Below are positions 29,985 through 39,401 of a DNA stretch of 64,000 nucleotides, piece after piece. Numbering within the stretch: position 1 is the stretch's first letter; every line of letters begins with the position of its first letter. Source of the stretch: GCA-2697345 sp045565015 (lineage in GTDB: Bacteria > Pseudomonadota > Alphaproteobacteria > Rhodobacterales > Rhodobacteraceae); contig JBJLGD010000028.1 in NCBI GenBank assembly GCA_045565015.1, forward strand, positions 62,001-126,000, written 5' to 3'. The position numbers were made by a program, and so were the translations under genes. Below the pieces are notes generated by a model. It was not told the origin of the DNA and did not search any database. It was given only the letters and a program-made list of their open reading frames with translations.

Positions 29985-30544
29985 TAACCAACCTCTTTCA
30001 TATTAGCTTGAAGCGAATCTAATTTCGCCCTAATTGATGTATCTAACATTCGTGACCCCACTTTAACAATTAAACCCCCAAGGATTGTCTCGTCTGTAGT
30101 GGATTCTATTCGTACTTTATTACCCGTAGATTTACTTAGCACTTCTGCAAGCTTATCATATTGTTCATCAGATAGTTTGCTAGCGCTTACAACCTCTGCA
30201 GTAATCTCACCTTTTTCTTCGGAAAGGAGCCTTTGTAATTCAATCACTAAGTAAGGAACTACAAATAGTCGTCTTTTAAGCGCCATTACCCCAAGAACAC
30301 TTGACATGAGTTTATCCAAAGACATTGCTTTTGACACACTAGCAATAATATTGGTTTGTTTGTTCCTACTCGTTAATGGTGAATTGAGGAACGTCAAGAA
30401 ATCCGAACTCTCGCCCAGCAGGGACATGATCTTCCTAGTATCTTTCTCAATTATATCTAAAGTTCGTTGTTCCTTAGCAGACTCAAATGTAGCCGTTGCA
30501 TACCTTGTTGCTACACTTAAACGCTCAGACGCTGACTCAGACAT
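29984..30544 (-). CDS. atpH: ATP synthase F1 delta subunit
   Basis: Delta (the OSCP homologue) joins F1 to the peripheral stalk. The 186-residue chain shows the C-terminal LGGLIVKVGSRMLDTSIRAKL motif of the family and a helical N-terminal domain. It is the first gene of atpHAGDC; the F0 genes are not in the window, as is normal for alphaproteobacteria. A long imperfect stem-loop lies about 28 bases upstream of its start codon. Confidence 0.97.
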   Translation of the reverse strand: MSESASERLSVATRYATATFESAKEQRTLDIIEKDTRKIMSLLGESSDFLTFLNSPLTSRNKQTNIIASVSKAMSLDKLMSSVLGVMALKRRLFVVPYLVIELQRLLSEEKGEITAEVVSASKLSDEQYDKLAEVLSKSTGNKVRIESTTDETILGGLIVKVGSRMLDTSIRAKLDSLQANMKEVG

Positions 30545-30571
30545 ATTGGCCTCTAACGGTTACTAAGAGTT

Positions 30572-30652
30572 CGGCTCCGTATTCCACATGAAAATGCTAA
30601 GCCAAATTAAAGATACTAACAATGCTGACTTAGCAAAGCATGACAAGAGCCG
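30572..30652 (-). promoter_or_regulatory. nested stem-loop in the atp operon leader
   Basis: Three complementary blocks occur in mirror order: CGGCTC (30572-30577) with GAGCCG (30647-30652), CATG (30587-30590) with CATG (30639-30642), and TGCTAAG (30595-30601) with CTTAGCA (30629-30635). The apical loop is 27 bases. The resulting extended imperfect hairpin would sit in the 5' leader of atpH. No T-tract follows, so it is not an obvious terminator. A role in message stability or translation control is inference. Confidence 0.5.
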
Positions 30653-30767
30653 CAACCATCAATGATCAGAAAAATTAAACAAAAACCGCAATCATTCCAG
30701 TATCTTAGTATATTTTTCAATTGGTGCGACTGTTTGAAGCTATAAAACTGATTCTGTAAAACAAATT

Positions 30768-31532
30768 TTAAACTTTTTTATTTAGAGTCGGGCAAGTTTT
30801 AGAGGTAATTGGTCTACGATCAACGGTGCTCAAAGAAACTCTCAGTCTTGACTTACTAGAAGCCCTGGTTGTGGCAGCTGTTTGCTTCGACGCCTCCACC
30901 ACCAGAACACCTCCAGCTCGGTTTGGTAGTAGTTTTCTGCCATAGCGTTCGAGGAATCTCGCAGACTTCAGACTAAACTTTCGATTTGATGGAATTGAAA
31001 ATAGAGCACTTTTACTACTACAAATATGAAATAAGTTAGACAAAAGTTGATATTTTAATTGCGAGATCGTGTAAGGTCGACCTGATCCAAAGGGAGTTGC
31101 TTCTCCTCTACACCATAAACCCATACGATTTGGTACTATGAATAATGCCTTGCCTCCTGGTGCTAAGACCCTTCGACATTCGGTTAGTAGAGCTGCAATA
31201 TTTTCACTAAATTCAATCCCATGCAAAAAAATGATATAATCTGTCGTACCCGTTGGAAGTGGCCACAGATACTCCTCACTCAAAACGCTAACATTATCAG
31301 AATCATTAGGCCACCGGATCGCGCCTTGAGAAGCTGGCATTAGCAAGGTTAGTCTTTCTCTATTCTGTTGAAATAATTCTGCTACAGGACTTAAGAAGCC
31401 AAAGCCAACTATGTTTTTATTTTGTAGATTATCCAAATTCTCACTAACTATAGACGTAATAACCTCTTTGACTACGAGTCCCAGGCCTGAAACTGAGTAA
31501 AAATCTTTTAGGCTTTCGACATCTAAACGCAT
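30768..31532 (-). CDS. class I SAM-dependent methyltransferase (type 11-like)
   Basis: This protein of about 254 residues has a Rossmann-like methyltransferase domain. The SAM-binding glycine motif is degenerate (VGFGFLSP), the acidic and hydrophobic strand TDYIIFLHGIEF corresponds to motif II/III, and ECRRVLAPGGKALFIVPNRMG is the usual post-motif region. I place the start at the ATG beginning MRLDVESLKDFY, because relatives begin with a similar M-x-L-D-V block. A GTG four codons upstream is possible but has no ribosome-binding site. Its substrate is unknown. Relatives near clpA in Rhodobacterales have gloB and clpS between; here both are absent and the gene is divergent from clpA. Confidence 0.82.
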   Translation of the reverse strand: MRLDVESLKDFYSVSGLGLVVKEVITSIVSENLDNLQNKNIVGFGFLSPVAELFQQNRERLTLLMPASQGAIRWPNDSDNVSVLSEEYLWPLPTGTTDYIIFLHGIEFSENIAALLTECRRVLAPGGKALFIVPNRMGLWCRGEATPFGSGRPYTISQLKYQLLSNLFHICSSKSALFSIPSNRKFSLKSARFLERYGRKLLPNRAGGVLVVEASKQTAATTRASSKSRLRVSLSTVDRRPITSKTCPTLNKKV

Positions 31533-31777
31533 GTTAGCTTTCACGTTGATTCATTTGTGAACTACTTATAGAATTTAAATCTAATTAATAAAAATGTTAA
31601 ATATTTAAAACTGGTATAATATTACAGATACATAAACTTTAATAACCTAATAATTAAAAAAAATAAAAAATTTTTAAAAAAAGGACTTGAAGCTTACGAA
31701 TTAAACACGAATTGTAGAGTATGGAAGAACTTATAAATCAAATTATTTACTAACAACAACTTTAAAGGAAATTCTAC

Positions 31778-34108
31778 GTGCCCTCATTCTCCGACACTCT
31801 AGAAAAAGCTATTCATGTGGCATTGGCTCACTCCAACTCTCTAAAACACGAGCTTGCAACTCTTGAACATCTTCTTCTAGCTCTAACAGATGAACCTGAA
31901 GCATCAAAAGTGTTGAAGGCGTGTAACGTAGATCTAGGAAGTCTAAAAAATTCTTTAAATAACTTCATAAAAACGGAACTAGCAAGCTTGGAAACTGATA
32001 TTCAGGGTTCAGAAGCCGTTCCAACAGCAGCATTTCAAAGAGTTATTCAAAGAGCCGCAATCCATGTTCAGTCATCTGGAAGAAATGAAGTTACTGGAGC
32101 AAATGTACTGGTAGCAATTTTTGCTGAAAGGGAGTCCAACGCGGTCCATTTCTTGCAAGAGCAAGAAATGACTCGTTATGATGCTGTAAATTTTATTGCC
32201 CATGGATTAGCAAAAAATTCTTCTTTTTTAGATTCAAAACCCATTACTGGCGCAGAGGATTTAAATGAAAATGGTAATCCTGCTAACGAAGAAAGCCAGT
32301 CAAAAAAAGAATCTGCGTTAGAAAAGTATTGTGTTGATTTAAATCAAAGATCTCGTAATGGAACTATAGATCCACTTATAGGGCGTGAGTCTGAAATTGA
32401 GCGTTGCGTACAGATACTATGCAGAAGGAGAAAAAATAACCCTATTCTAGTGGGGGATCCTGGTGTAGGTAAGACAGCAATAGCCGAAGGATTAGCTTAC
32501 AAAATAGTTTCACGGGAGGTTCCCCTGGTACTAAGTGATACCATAATTTATTCACTTGATATGGGTTCTTTACTTGCTGGAACACGATATAGAGGTGATT
32601 TCGAAGAGCGTTTAAAGTCTGTTATGACAGAATTAGAGGAACATCCAGACGCTGTTCTCTTTATTGATGAAATTCATACAGTAATAGGGGCAGGTGCAAC
32701 ATCAGGCGGCTCAATGGATGCATCAAATCTGCTTAAACCAGCACTGCAAGGTGGTGAATTGAGGTGTATGGGGTCAACAACTTATAAAGAATACAGACAG
32801 CATTTCGAAAAAGATAGAGCCCTCAGCCGTCGTTTTCAAAAAATTGATGTAAAGGAGCCTTCTATTGATGATACAATAAAGATACTCCGAGGTCTTAAAT
32901 CTTATTTCGAAAAGCATCATAAAATAAAGTATTCCTCTGAAGCTATCAAAACAGCTGTAGAGTTATCCTCAAGGTACATTCATGACAAAAAGTTGCCTGA
33001 TAAAGCGATTGATGTAATTGATGAGGCAGGTGCTGCCCAACAGCTCCAACCAGAGTCTAAAAAGCGTAAAATTATCTCCGTAAAAGAGATTGAAGAGGTG
33101 GTTGCAAAAATCGCTCGAATTCCACCTAAGAACTTGACTAAAGACGATGCTCAGAGCCTCCAAGATTTAGAGACATCCCTTAGGAGAGTAGTTTTTGGTC
33201 AAGACCAAGCTATTTCTGCTTTATCGTCAGCAATAAAGCTTTCCAGAGCTGGATTGAGGGAACCTGAAAAACCTATTGGTAATTATCTTTTTGCAGGTCC
33301 CACAGGAGTTGGGAAAACAGAAGTTGCCAACCAATTGGCGTCTACACTTGGTGTCGAATTACTAAGATTCGATATGTCAGAATATATGGAAAAACACGCA
33401 GTCTCAAGATTAATAGGCGCACCTCCCGGTTACGTTGGCTTTGATCAAGGTGGACTTCTAACCGATGGGGTCGATCAACATCCTCATTCTGTGTTACTAT
33501 TAGACGAGATTGAAAAGGCTCACCCAGATGTTTTCAATATTTTATTACAAATTATGGATCATGGAAAGTTAACTGACCATAATGGTAGAAAAGTAGATTT
33601 TCGTAATGTTATTCTGATAATGACATCAAATGCTGGGGCGGCGGATATGGCTAAAGCTGCAATAGGCTTCGGAAGAGATAAAAGAGAGGGAGAGGATACA
33701 GCAGCAATTGAAAAGATATTTTCTCCAGAATTCAGAAATAGACTTGACGCTGTAATTAGTTTTTCTTCATTGGGAAGGGAAATAATAACAAAGGTTGTTG
33801 AAAAATTTGTTTTACAGCTAGAAGCACAATTAATGGATAGGAACGTGACATTTGAACTTTCGAAAAAGGCCGCCGAGTGGCTTGGTTCAAAGGGATACGA
33901 TGAGAAAATGGGTGCTAGACCTCTTGCAAGAGTAATACAAGAAAAAATAAAGAAACCACTAGCTGACGAGCTATTGTTTGGGAAGTTGTCAAAAGGCGGA
34001 GTTGTGAAAGTAGATTTGATAAAAAATAAGATTAGTCTAGACATTATAAAACCTGAAGTTGAAAAAATAGCAGCCAAAAAGAAACCAAAACTACTAACGG
34101 CTAAATAG
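31778..34108 (+). CDS. clpA: ATP-dependent Clp protease ATP-binding subunit ClpA
   Basis: ClpA unfolds substrates and feeds them to ClpP. The 776-residue protein has the double N-terminal repeat (residues 1-145), then two AAA+ modules. Walker A of D1 is GDPGVGKT (226-233) and D2 has GPTGVGKTE near residue 508. The ClpP-docking IGF loop occurs as AAIGFGRDK. It uses a GTG start preceded by AAAGGAA. The adaptor gene clpS, usually directly upstream in alphaproteobacteria, is not present; the 230-base upstream region is extremely AT-rich and has no ORF. It converges on the OmpA-like gene with a 3-base gap. Confidence 0.96.
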   Translation: MPSFSDTLEKAIHVALAHSNSLKHELATLEHLLLALTDEPEASKVLKACNVDLGSLKNSLNNFIKTELASLETDIQGSEAVPTAAFQRVIQRAAIHVQSSGRNEVTGANVLVAIFAERESNAVHFLQEQEMTRYDAVNFIAHGLAKNSSFLDSKPITGAEDLNENGNPANEESQSKKESALEKYCVDLNQRSRNGTIDPLIGRESEIERCVQILCRRRKNNPILVGDPGVGKTAIAEGLAYKIVSREVPLVLSDTIIYSLDMGSLLAGTRYRGDFEERLKSVMTELEEHPDAVLFIDEIHTVIGAGATSGGSMDASNLLKPALQGGELRCMGSTTYKEYRQHFEKDRALSRRFQKIDVKEPSIDDTIKILRGLKSYFEKHHKIKYSSEAIKTAVELSSRYIHDKKLPDKAIDVIDEAGAAQQLQPESKKRKIISVKEIEEVVAKIARIPPKNLTKDDAQSLQDLETSLRRVVFGQDQAISALSSAIKLSRAGLREPEKPIGNYLFAGPTGVGKTEVANQLASTLGVELLRFDMSEYMEKHAVSRLIGAPPGYVGFDQGGLLTDGVDQHPHSVLLLDEIEKAHPDVFNILLQIMDHGKLTDHNGRKVDFRNVILIMTSNAGAADMAKAAIGFGRDKREGEDTAAIEKIFSPEFRNRLDAVISFSSLGREIITKVVEKFVLQLEAQLMDRNVTFELSKKAAEWLGSKGYDEKMGARPLARVIQEKIKKPLADELLFGKLSKGGVVKVDLIKNKISLDIIKPEVEKIAAKKKPKLLTAK

Positions 34109-34111
34109 TTT

Positions 34112-36052
34112 TTAACGTTCAGTTAATTTAATTTCTATTCTTCTATTCTTCGCTCTCGCTTCTTCAGTATTTCTAACATCAAATGGTTGGTGTTCGCCGA
34201 AACCTGCGGCAGCCAAACGGCTTGATGGGATATTGAATTGATCGGACATATACCTGACAACAGATAAAGCTCTGGCCTGACTCAATTCCCAGTTATCCTT
34301 ATAAATCCCCTGACCGCTTAACGGCATATTATCAGTATGACCATCAACTCGTAAAACCCAATTTATCTCTGACGGGATTTTTAAAGAAATAGTCTTTATT
34401 ATATCTGAAACTAACCTTATTTGGTCAATACCTTGCCTAGATATATTTGCTTTGCCTTTCTCAAATAATATTTCAGACGAAAAGATAAACCTATCACCTT
34501 TTATTTTTATTCCCTTTTGGTTCCCCAGCGCTTTTTCAACTTCTGCAAAAAATTTAGACTGATATTTCTTAAGTTCCTTGGCTTCAGCTTCTAGGCGTTC
34601 ACGATCTTTTTGTTTAAGTTTAAATATTTCATCTTTATCTTTTCTAAGTTCTTCCATTACGTTATCTCGTTGAATTGCGAGAAGCTCTAACTGGGCATTT
34701 TTTTCTTTCAAAACTTTTAACCTATTTACCTCTGTTTTTCGGAGCTCAGTTAACACTATTTGTTCAGCTGCTAGGGTTTTTAACGCGTTATCACGCTCAG
34801 AACTCAAAGCTTTTAATTCATCATTCTTTTTCTTAAGTTCTTTCGATTTTTTTCTTTGCTCTGACGCCACTCGAGCCAACGCTGCATTCAATTTGTTTGT
34901 TAAATTAGCAACTTCAACTTTCTCTGCTATATCTTTTTTATCCGAAGCATCGAGTATGCCCTGAAGAATAGCAAGCTGCTGACGAACTTCAGTTAATTGC
35001 TGATTTAATGCCTCTATTGATAATTTTGCCTGTAAACTTAATGCCTTTTCTTTGTTTAGTTGTGATCTAGCGTTTGAAAGTAGAACTTTCTGGGCATCAG
35101 CTTTAGATAATTCATCCGATGTTCGTTTTTCTGCGAGGATTTTTTGAACTAGTGCGTCTTTCAACTTCTTATTAAGGACCTCTTCCTTTAAAGTTATCTC
35201 AGACTTTACTTGTTTGATTTCACTTAAAGCGGCTAATAATTTGGTATTTAAATCGGTTTTAAGGGATTTTGCTGCTGCTAGTAATGTTAATGTTTCTTCA
35301 GCCTCTTTCCTTTTTTCTTCAAGCGCGAGAGACATTGCGGTTAGCTCTGCATTACCATTTTTTAATTTCATTCTTAATACTTCTGCAGCAGTCGCTTCCA
35401 ATAACCTAGAAGACTGTAGCTCTGTTATTTTTTTAAGTTGTTTTTTACTTTCAAGCTCCATTGCAGACATTAGTAATTCTATAGCTTCTCTTTTAGCAGC
35501 AGCTAATCGCGCTGCCTCAACTGATTCGTTGATTTCTTCACGAGCTGTCGCTAGAGCAAGTTGAGTAAGTTCCTTTTCAGACAATTCTTTTTCTAACGCT
35601 AACGCCTTACTATCTAGTTTAGAGTTTACGGATGTTAGTCGTGAAGACAGATCTTTATTATCGGCCAATAATGCTAGTACTTTTTCTTCAAAGTTAGCAA
35701 TTATGGCTTTTTGGCTATCGGATTTACTGCCTAGAGATGCTATTAATGTCCTTTGCCTTGTTATTTCTTTCGAACTCTCATCAACTAATCCCCCCAGACG
35801 AGCAACTTGATCTTCAAGGTTACTGCCACGCTGTTGCTCTAACCCCAATTGTAAAGCTAATGTGTTTAAACTATCTGATAAATCATCTAACTCAGATCCC
35901 TGTGTCTCTATAGTTTCGCGAAGCATAAACTGTACTATCATAAAAATAGATATGATAAAAATTAAGACAAGCAGTAATGCTGTCATAGCATCCACAAAAC
36001 CTGGCCATATGTTAGCCTCGAAACGCCTACCACTTCGACGACTTAAGGCCAT
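34112..36052 (-). CDS. MotB-like inner-membrane protein with long coiled coil and OmpA/MotB C-terminal domain
   Basis: This 646-residue protein is built like a stator subunit. A short cytoplasmic tail precedes one transmembrane helix, WPGFVDAMTALLLVLIFI, in which D21 lies where MotB has its ion-binding aspartate. About 420 residues of heptad-rich, Ala/Leu/Lys/Glu coiled coil follow. The C-terminal OmpA/MotB domain binds peptidoglycan, with VDGHTDN and NWELSQARALSVVRYM. Classical MotB has a much shorter linker. Its partner is the MotA/ExbB-like gene upstream on the same strand, about 100 bases away. No flagellar genes are nearby. Similar pairs are known in alphaproteobacteria but I know of no defined role. 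Envelope force transduction is an inference. Confidence 0.85.
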   Translation of the reverse strand: MALSRRSGRRFEANIWPGFVDAMTALLLVLIFIISIFMIVQFMLRETIETQGSELDDLSDSLNTLALQLGLEQQRGSNLEDQVARLGGLVDESSKEITRQRTLIASLGSKSDSQKAIIANFEEKVLALLADNKDLSSRLTSVNSKLDSKALALEKELSEKELTQLALATAREEINESVEAARLAAAKREAIELLMSAMELESKKQLKKITELQSSRLLEATAAEVLRMKLKNGNAELTAMSLALEEKRKEAEETLTLLAAAKSLKTDLNTKLLAALSEIKQVKSEITLKEEVLNKKLKDALVQKILAEKRTSDELSKADAQKVLLSNARSQLNKEKALSLQAKLSIEALNQQLTEVRQQLAILQGILDASDKKDIAEKVEVANLTNKLNAALARVASEQRKKSKELKKKNDELKALSSERDNALKTLAAEQIVLTELRKTEVNRLKVLKEKNAQLELLAIQRDNVMEELRKDKDEIFKLKQKDRERLEAEAKELKKYQSKFFAEVEKALGNQKGIKIKGDRFIFSSEILFEKGKANISRQGIDQIRLVSDIIKTISLKIPSEINWVLRVDGHTDNMPLSGQGIYKDNWELSQARALSVVRYMSDQFNIPSSRLAAAGFGEHQPFDVRNTEEARAKNRRIEIKLTER

Positions 36053-36152
36053 TTTAAACCAACCTTTGTAAGTTATTTAATTTTTTTAATAAGCTTTTCA
36101 TTTTTGAGAGTTATGAACTAACCTACTTGAATACAATAATCTGAATTTCACG

Positions 36153-37262
36153 TTAACTATCACTTTGCTTTCGTTCGCTCGACATTTGATTAAAAATATT
36201 TACTAGCTGTGTTTCAATGCTTCTAAGCCGCATTCGACTCTCAGCGTCGGAACTATTATCTTGCTTTTTGTCATAGCTTAACTGATCTATAAGATTTTCC
36301 TGACTTTGAGCCACCCTTTTCAAGGCTGAGCCGACGTCATCTGATTGATCAATCCTCTCAATCAATCTAAGTACTGTTTCAACCATCTTGTCAGCGCGTT
36401 CATCATTTTGTTTCCTTGAGTTTTCTAGATTATCTAAAAAATCATCAAATCTCGCATTCTGTTCGATTATATGGTTTAGGATAGGAACAAGTTCAGAATT
36501 TACTTGAGGTATTACGTCTCCTTCGTTACCCGCAAAAGAAAATTTTGTAACTGACGATAGCCATTCCTCCATTTGACGATAAAACCGATTCTGCCCGTGT
36601 CCCGCAAAAAGTTCCAACAATCCAACGACAAGGGAACCTGCTAGGCCAAGCAATGATGATGAAAAAGCCGTACCCATCCCAGCTAACTGACTCTCTAATC
36701 CATTCATTAATTTGGCAAAGACTTCAACACCACTTTCCCCTTCCTCAGGGTTCAGAGACCTTATCGTATCCACCACTCCTGGAATTGTTATAGCCAGTCC
36801 GTAAAAAGTTCCTAAAAGCCCTAAAAAAATTAGCAAATTAATGACATACCTAGTTATATCTCTTGACTCGTCCATTCGCGTTGCAACGGAGTCCAATATT
36901 GTTCTTGCAGAAGCGGATGTTACTTTCATCTTGTAACCACCTGCATTCAAAACTGCTGCTAGAGAGGCTAAAAGCCTTGGAGTTCTACTTGAAATATATT
37001 CAGTTTCATTTTGAGCTACTTTTTTGATCCAAGATACTGAAGACATAAGCTGAGTCACTTGCCAAAAGCACGCTACAACTCCAAAGAGAAAAACAATAAA
37101 TATAAGACCATTCAGATAGAGATTTGCCAAGAAAACAGGCGCTAATTGCGGATATATAGTATATCCACCTAACCCAGTTAATACTAAAACAGAAAGCATG
37201 AATAGTACTTGACGCATGGGGCCGGTAAAATCTAAACCTTTATCTTCTCCGAAACCTTTCAT
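36153..37262 (-). CDS. MotA/TolQ/ExbB-like proton channel protein
   Basis: This 369-residue membrane protein has paired N-terminal helices (about residues 17-35 and 48-72) and a second pair around LINLLIFLGLLGTFYGLAITIP-type sequence and AGMGTAFSSSLLGLAGSLVVGLLELF, matching the MotA/TolQ/ExbB channel fold. The conserved LLGTFYGLA and GLAGSLVVG segments form the ion path. The C-terminus (about 270-369) is polar and helical, probably a cytoplasmic coiled coil. It precedes the MotB-like gene on the same strand, so the two should form a stator complex with one ion-carrying aspartate from the partner. Flagellar MotA is less likely, given the missing flagellar context. Confidence 0.85.
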   Translation of the reverse strand: MKGFGEDKGLDFTGPMRQVLFMLSVLVLTGLGGYTIYPQLAPVFLANLYLNGLIFIVFLFGVVACFWQVTQLMSSVSWIKKVAQNETEYISSRTPRLLASLAAVLNAGGYKMKVTSASARTILDSVATRMDESRDITRYVINLLIFLGLLGTFYGLAITIPGVVDTIRSLNPEEGESGVEVFAKLMNGLESQLAGMGTAFSSSLLGLAGSLVVGLLELFAGHGQNRFYRQMEEWLSSVTKFSFAGNEGDVIPQVNSELVPILNHIIEQNARFDDFLDNLENSRKQNDERADKMVETVLRLIERIDQSDDVGSALKRVAQSQENLIDQLSYDKKQDNSSDAESRMRLRSIETQLVNIFNQMSSERKQSDS

Positions 37263-37404
37263 TCTTATACCTTCTCAAAATCAACCTTAGATAATTCATT
37301 GTAAATGCAGAGCGCTATTTTTCCAAGTTTATTATAAATATCTTTTAGTTAAAGAACTAGTAACTTATAGAACATTGATAAATATAATAAAAAAAGAAGT
37401 TTCT

Positions 37405-38370
37405 ATGCGTTTACTTTTAATACTTACATCACTGTTGGCACTAATTTGGTCCGGTTATTGGATAGTTTTTTCAGTAAAATTGAAATCTGAGGTATCAGAT
37501 TTCTTGGAGAGCTATAACTCTGAAGAGCGCTTGATAGATTACTCAAATATTTCTATCAAGGGTTTTCCTAACCGCTTTGACATAACGGTTAACGAACTTA
37601 ACATTAAAAATGAAGACTCGAAAATCAACTGGTTTCTACCCTATTTTCAAATACTTTCTCTTAGCTATAAACCAAACCATTTAATTTTAGTTTTCCCCAA
37701 CACACAAATACTGCAAAATGGTAAGAATAAGATCATTTTTAATTCAAACGAAATGTTAGCTAGTTTAAGTTTTATGGACTATAAATTTTCTGAATTAGAT
37801 CAGTTCATACTAAGTATTGAAAATTCCGAAATTAAAGCATCTGAACGCATAATACTAAATACCACTGCGTTAAATTTTGCAATTAAACAAAGCAAAACTC
37901 TTGAAGGCGATTATCATCTTGGTTTCAGAGGGAATAACATTAAATTGAATACAACAGAAACAAATAATGAATATAAATTATTAGAAAATAATTTGAATCT
38001 CGTTTTACACGCAGAAATAACTCTCGAAGAATTATATAGTTTTTCTAATAAAAAGATGCCAAAGATTAAAACTTTAAACATCAAAGCTCTAGATCTCAAG
38101 TCGTCTAATTTTAACTTTACTGGTACTGGAAAAGCTTTTTTCAATAATAATATTTTAGAAGACGGTATTTTGAACATCAAAATTGAAAATTGGAGAAGTT
38201 TTTTAAATACGCCACTTCAAAATAACGGTAAATTCATACTGGGTCTAGAGCTTATTGAAACAATTACTGGGAACGATGAAATATTAGATTTGAACTTAAA
38301 AATAGAAGATGGAAATGTATACCTCGGACCAGTCTTTATTGGTAGTTTAGAAAATATGCTAAAACAATAA
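37405..38370 (+). CDS. DUF2125 family protein
   Basis: This protein of about 321 residues belongs to DUF2125, a family of alphaproteobacterial envelope proteins of unknown function. MRLLLILTSLLALIWSGYWIVF forms an N-terminal signal anchor. The YSNISIKGFPNRFDITVNEL segment is the family signature (ISGFPNRFD-like), followed by repetitive beta-strand sequence reminiscent of AsmA-like bridges. I prefer the ATG at 37405, preceded by AAAGAAG, over the in-frame ATG at 37375. It converges on tyrA, the usual neighbour in Rhodobacterales. Base composition is very AT-rich and asparagine-heavy even for this genome, which fits a fast-evolving envelope protein. Confidence 0.82.
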   Translation: MRLLLILTSLLALIWSGYWIVFSVKLKSEVSDFLESYNSEERLIDYSNISIKGFPNRFDITVNELNIKNEDSKINWFLPYFQILSLSYKPNHLILVFPNTQILQNGKNKIIFNSNEMLASLSFMDYKFSELDQFILSIENSEIKASERIILNTTALNFAIKQSKTLEGDYHLGFRGNNIKLNTTETNNEYKLLENNLNLVLHAEITLEELYSFSNKKMPKIKTLNIKALDLKSSNFNFTGTGKAFFNNNILEDGILNIKIENWRSFLNTPLQNNGKFILGLELIETITGNDEILDLNLKIEDGNVYLGPVFIGSLENMLKQ

Positions 38371-38374
38371 ATCT

Positions 38375-39295
38375 TTATCTTTTAACTCTTCCAAAATCGG
38401 GCGCATCAGTATCTTGTCCAGCTTCAATTACTCCACGCCTTATTTCGCGAGTTCGGGTGAAATATTTATGTAGGAGATCACCATCTCCAGTTCGTATAGC
38501 CCGCTGAAGAGCAAAAAGTTCTTCCGTGAAACGGCCTAAAATCTCTAATGTAGCCTCTTTGTTGGATAAAAAAACATCTCGCCACATTGTCGGGTCTGAA
38601 GCAGCAATTCTTGTGAAATCTCTAAAGCCCGCTGCTGAGTATTTTACCACTTCACTATCTGTAACCCGTCGCAAATCATCTGCAACCCCTACCATAGTAT
38701 AGGCAATCAAATGTGGTGCATGAGACGTTACAGCTAAAACTAGATCATGATGATCTGGATCCATAAGCTCAACATTTGCTCCCATCGATGACCAAAGTGT
38801 CTTGAGTTTCTCCAGTCTAACTAATTCATGATTTTTTACATTTTCTGGTGTCAGTAAGCACCATCTATTATCAAATAACTCGGCAAACCCCGCCTCTGGT
38901 CCAGATTGTTCAGTACCAGCAATTGGATGACCTGGAATAAAAAGTACTTCGTCAGAAACATACGGCATTACTTCATCTATAACCGCTCTTTTAGTTGACC
39001 CAACATCTGTCAGAGTAGAACCAATCTTCATCTCACTTGATATTTCTTTTACAACGTCACTCATTGCACCTACCGGGACACACAAAATAACCAAATCCGC
39101 ATCCTTTACCGCATTTTTAGGATTATCATATACTTGGTCACAAATACCCAAAGCCTTAGCTTTTTCTCGTGTTTCGTTAGACCTTGAGTAGCCTACAATT
39201 TCATTTGCAAGTTCACCCCGCCGTATAGCATGCGAAATGGAAGATGCTATTAAGCCTAAACCAACTAACGCTACTTTATTATAGATTTCAGTCAT
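38375..39295 (-). CDS. tyrA: prephenate/arogenate dehydrogenase
   Basis: This 306-residue NAD(P)-dependent enzyme oxidatively decarboxylates prephenate (or arogenate) on the tyrosine branch. The N-terminal Rossmann motif VALVGLGLIASS replaces the second glycine region of GxGxxG with GLGLIA. VGSTKRAV and FIPGHPIAGTEQSGPEAG hold the substrate-binding residues. The C-terminal helical dimer domain contains SAAGFRDFTRIAASDPTMWRD-like sequence. No chorismate mutase or ACT domain is attached. It is a monofunctional cyclohexadienyl dehydrogenase-type protein; preference between prephenate and arogenate cannot be told. Confidence 0.94.
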   Translation of the reverse strand: MTEIYNKVALVGLGLIASSISHAIRRGELANEIVGYSRSNETREKAKALGICDQVYDNPKNAVKDADLVILCVPVGAMSDVVKEISSEMKIGSTLTDVGSTKRAVIDEVMPYVSDEVLFIPGHPIAGTEQSGPEAGFAELFDNRWCLLTPENVKNHELVRLEKLKTLWSSMGANVELMDPDHHDLVLAVTSHAPHLIAYTMVGVADDLRRVTDSEVVKYSAAGFRDFTRIAASDPTMWRDVFLSNKEATLEILGRFTEELFALQRAIRTGDGDLLHKYFTRTREIRRGVIEAGQDTDAPDFGRVKR

Positions 39296-39401
39296 ATCTC
39301 TTACTCATCAATAATTGTTAATCCTATTTCAATTTTTACATAGTCGCTTTTGGTTTCCATCAGTTGGTCTACAACAATATTACATTGCACTTTAAACTGG
39401 T

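Noticed and set aside
34112..37262. Zorya-type antiphage defence system
   Set aside because: In Zorya the MotA-like subunit carries the long tail and zorC/zorD or zorE follow. Here the coiled coil is in the MotB-like protein and the neighbours are clpA, DUF2125 and tyrA.
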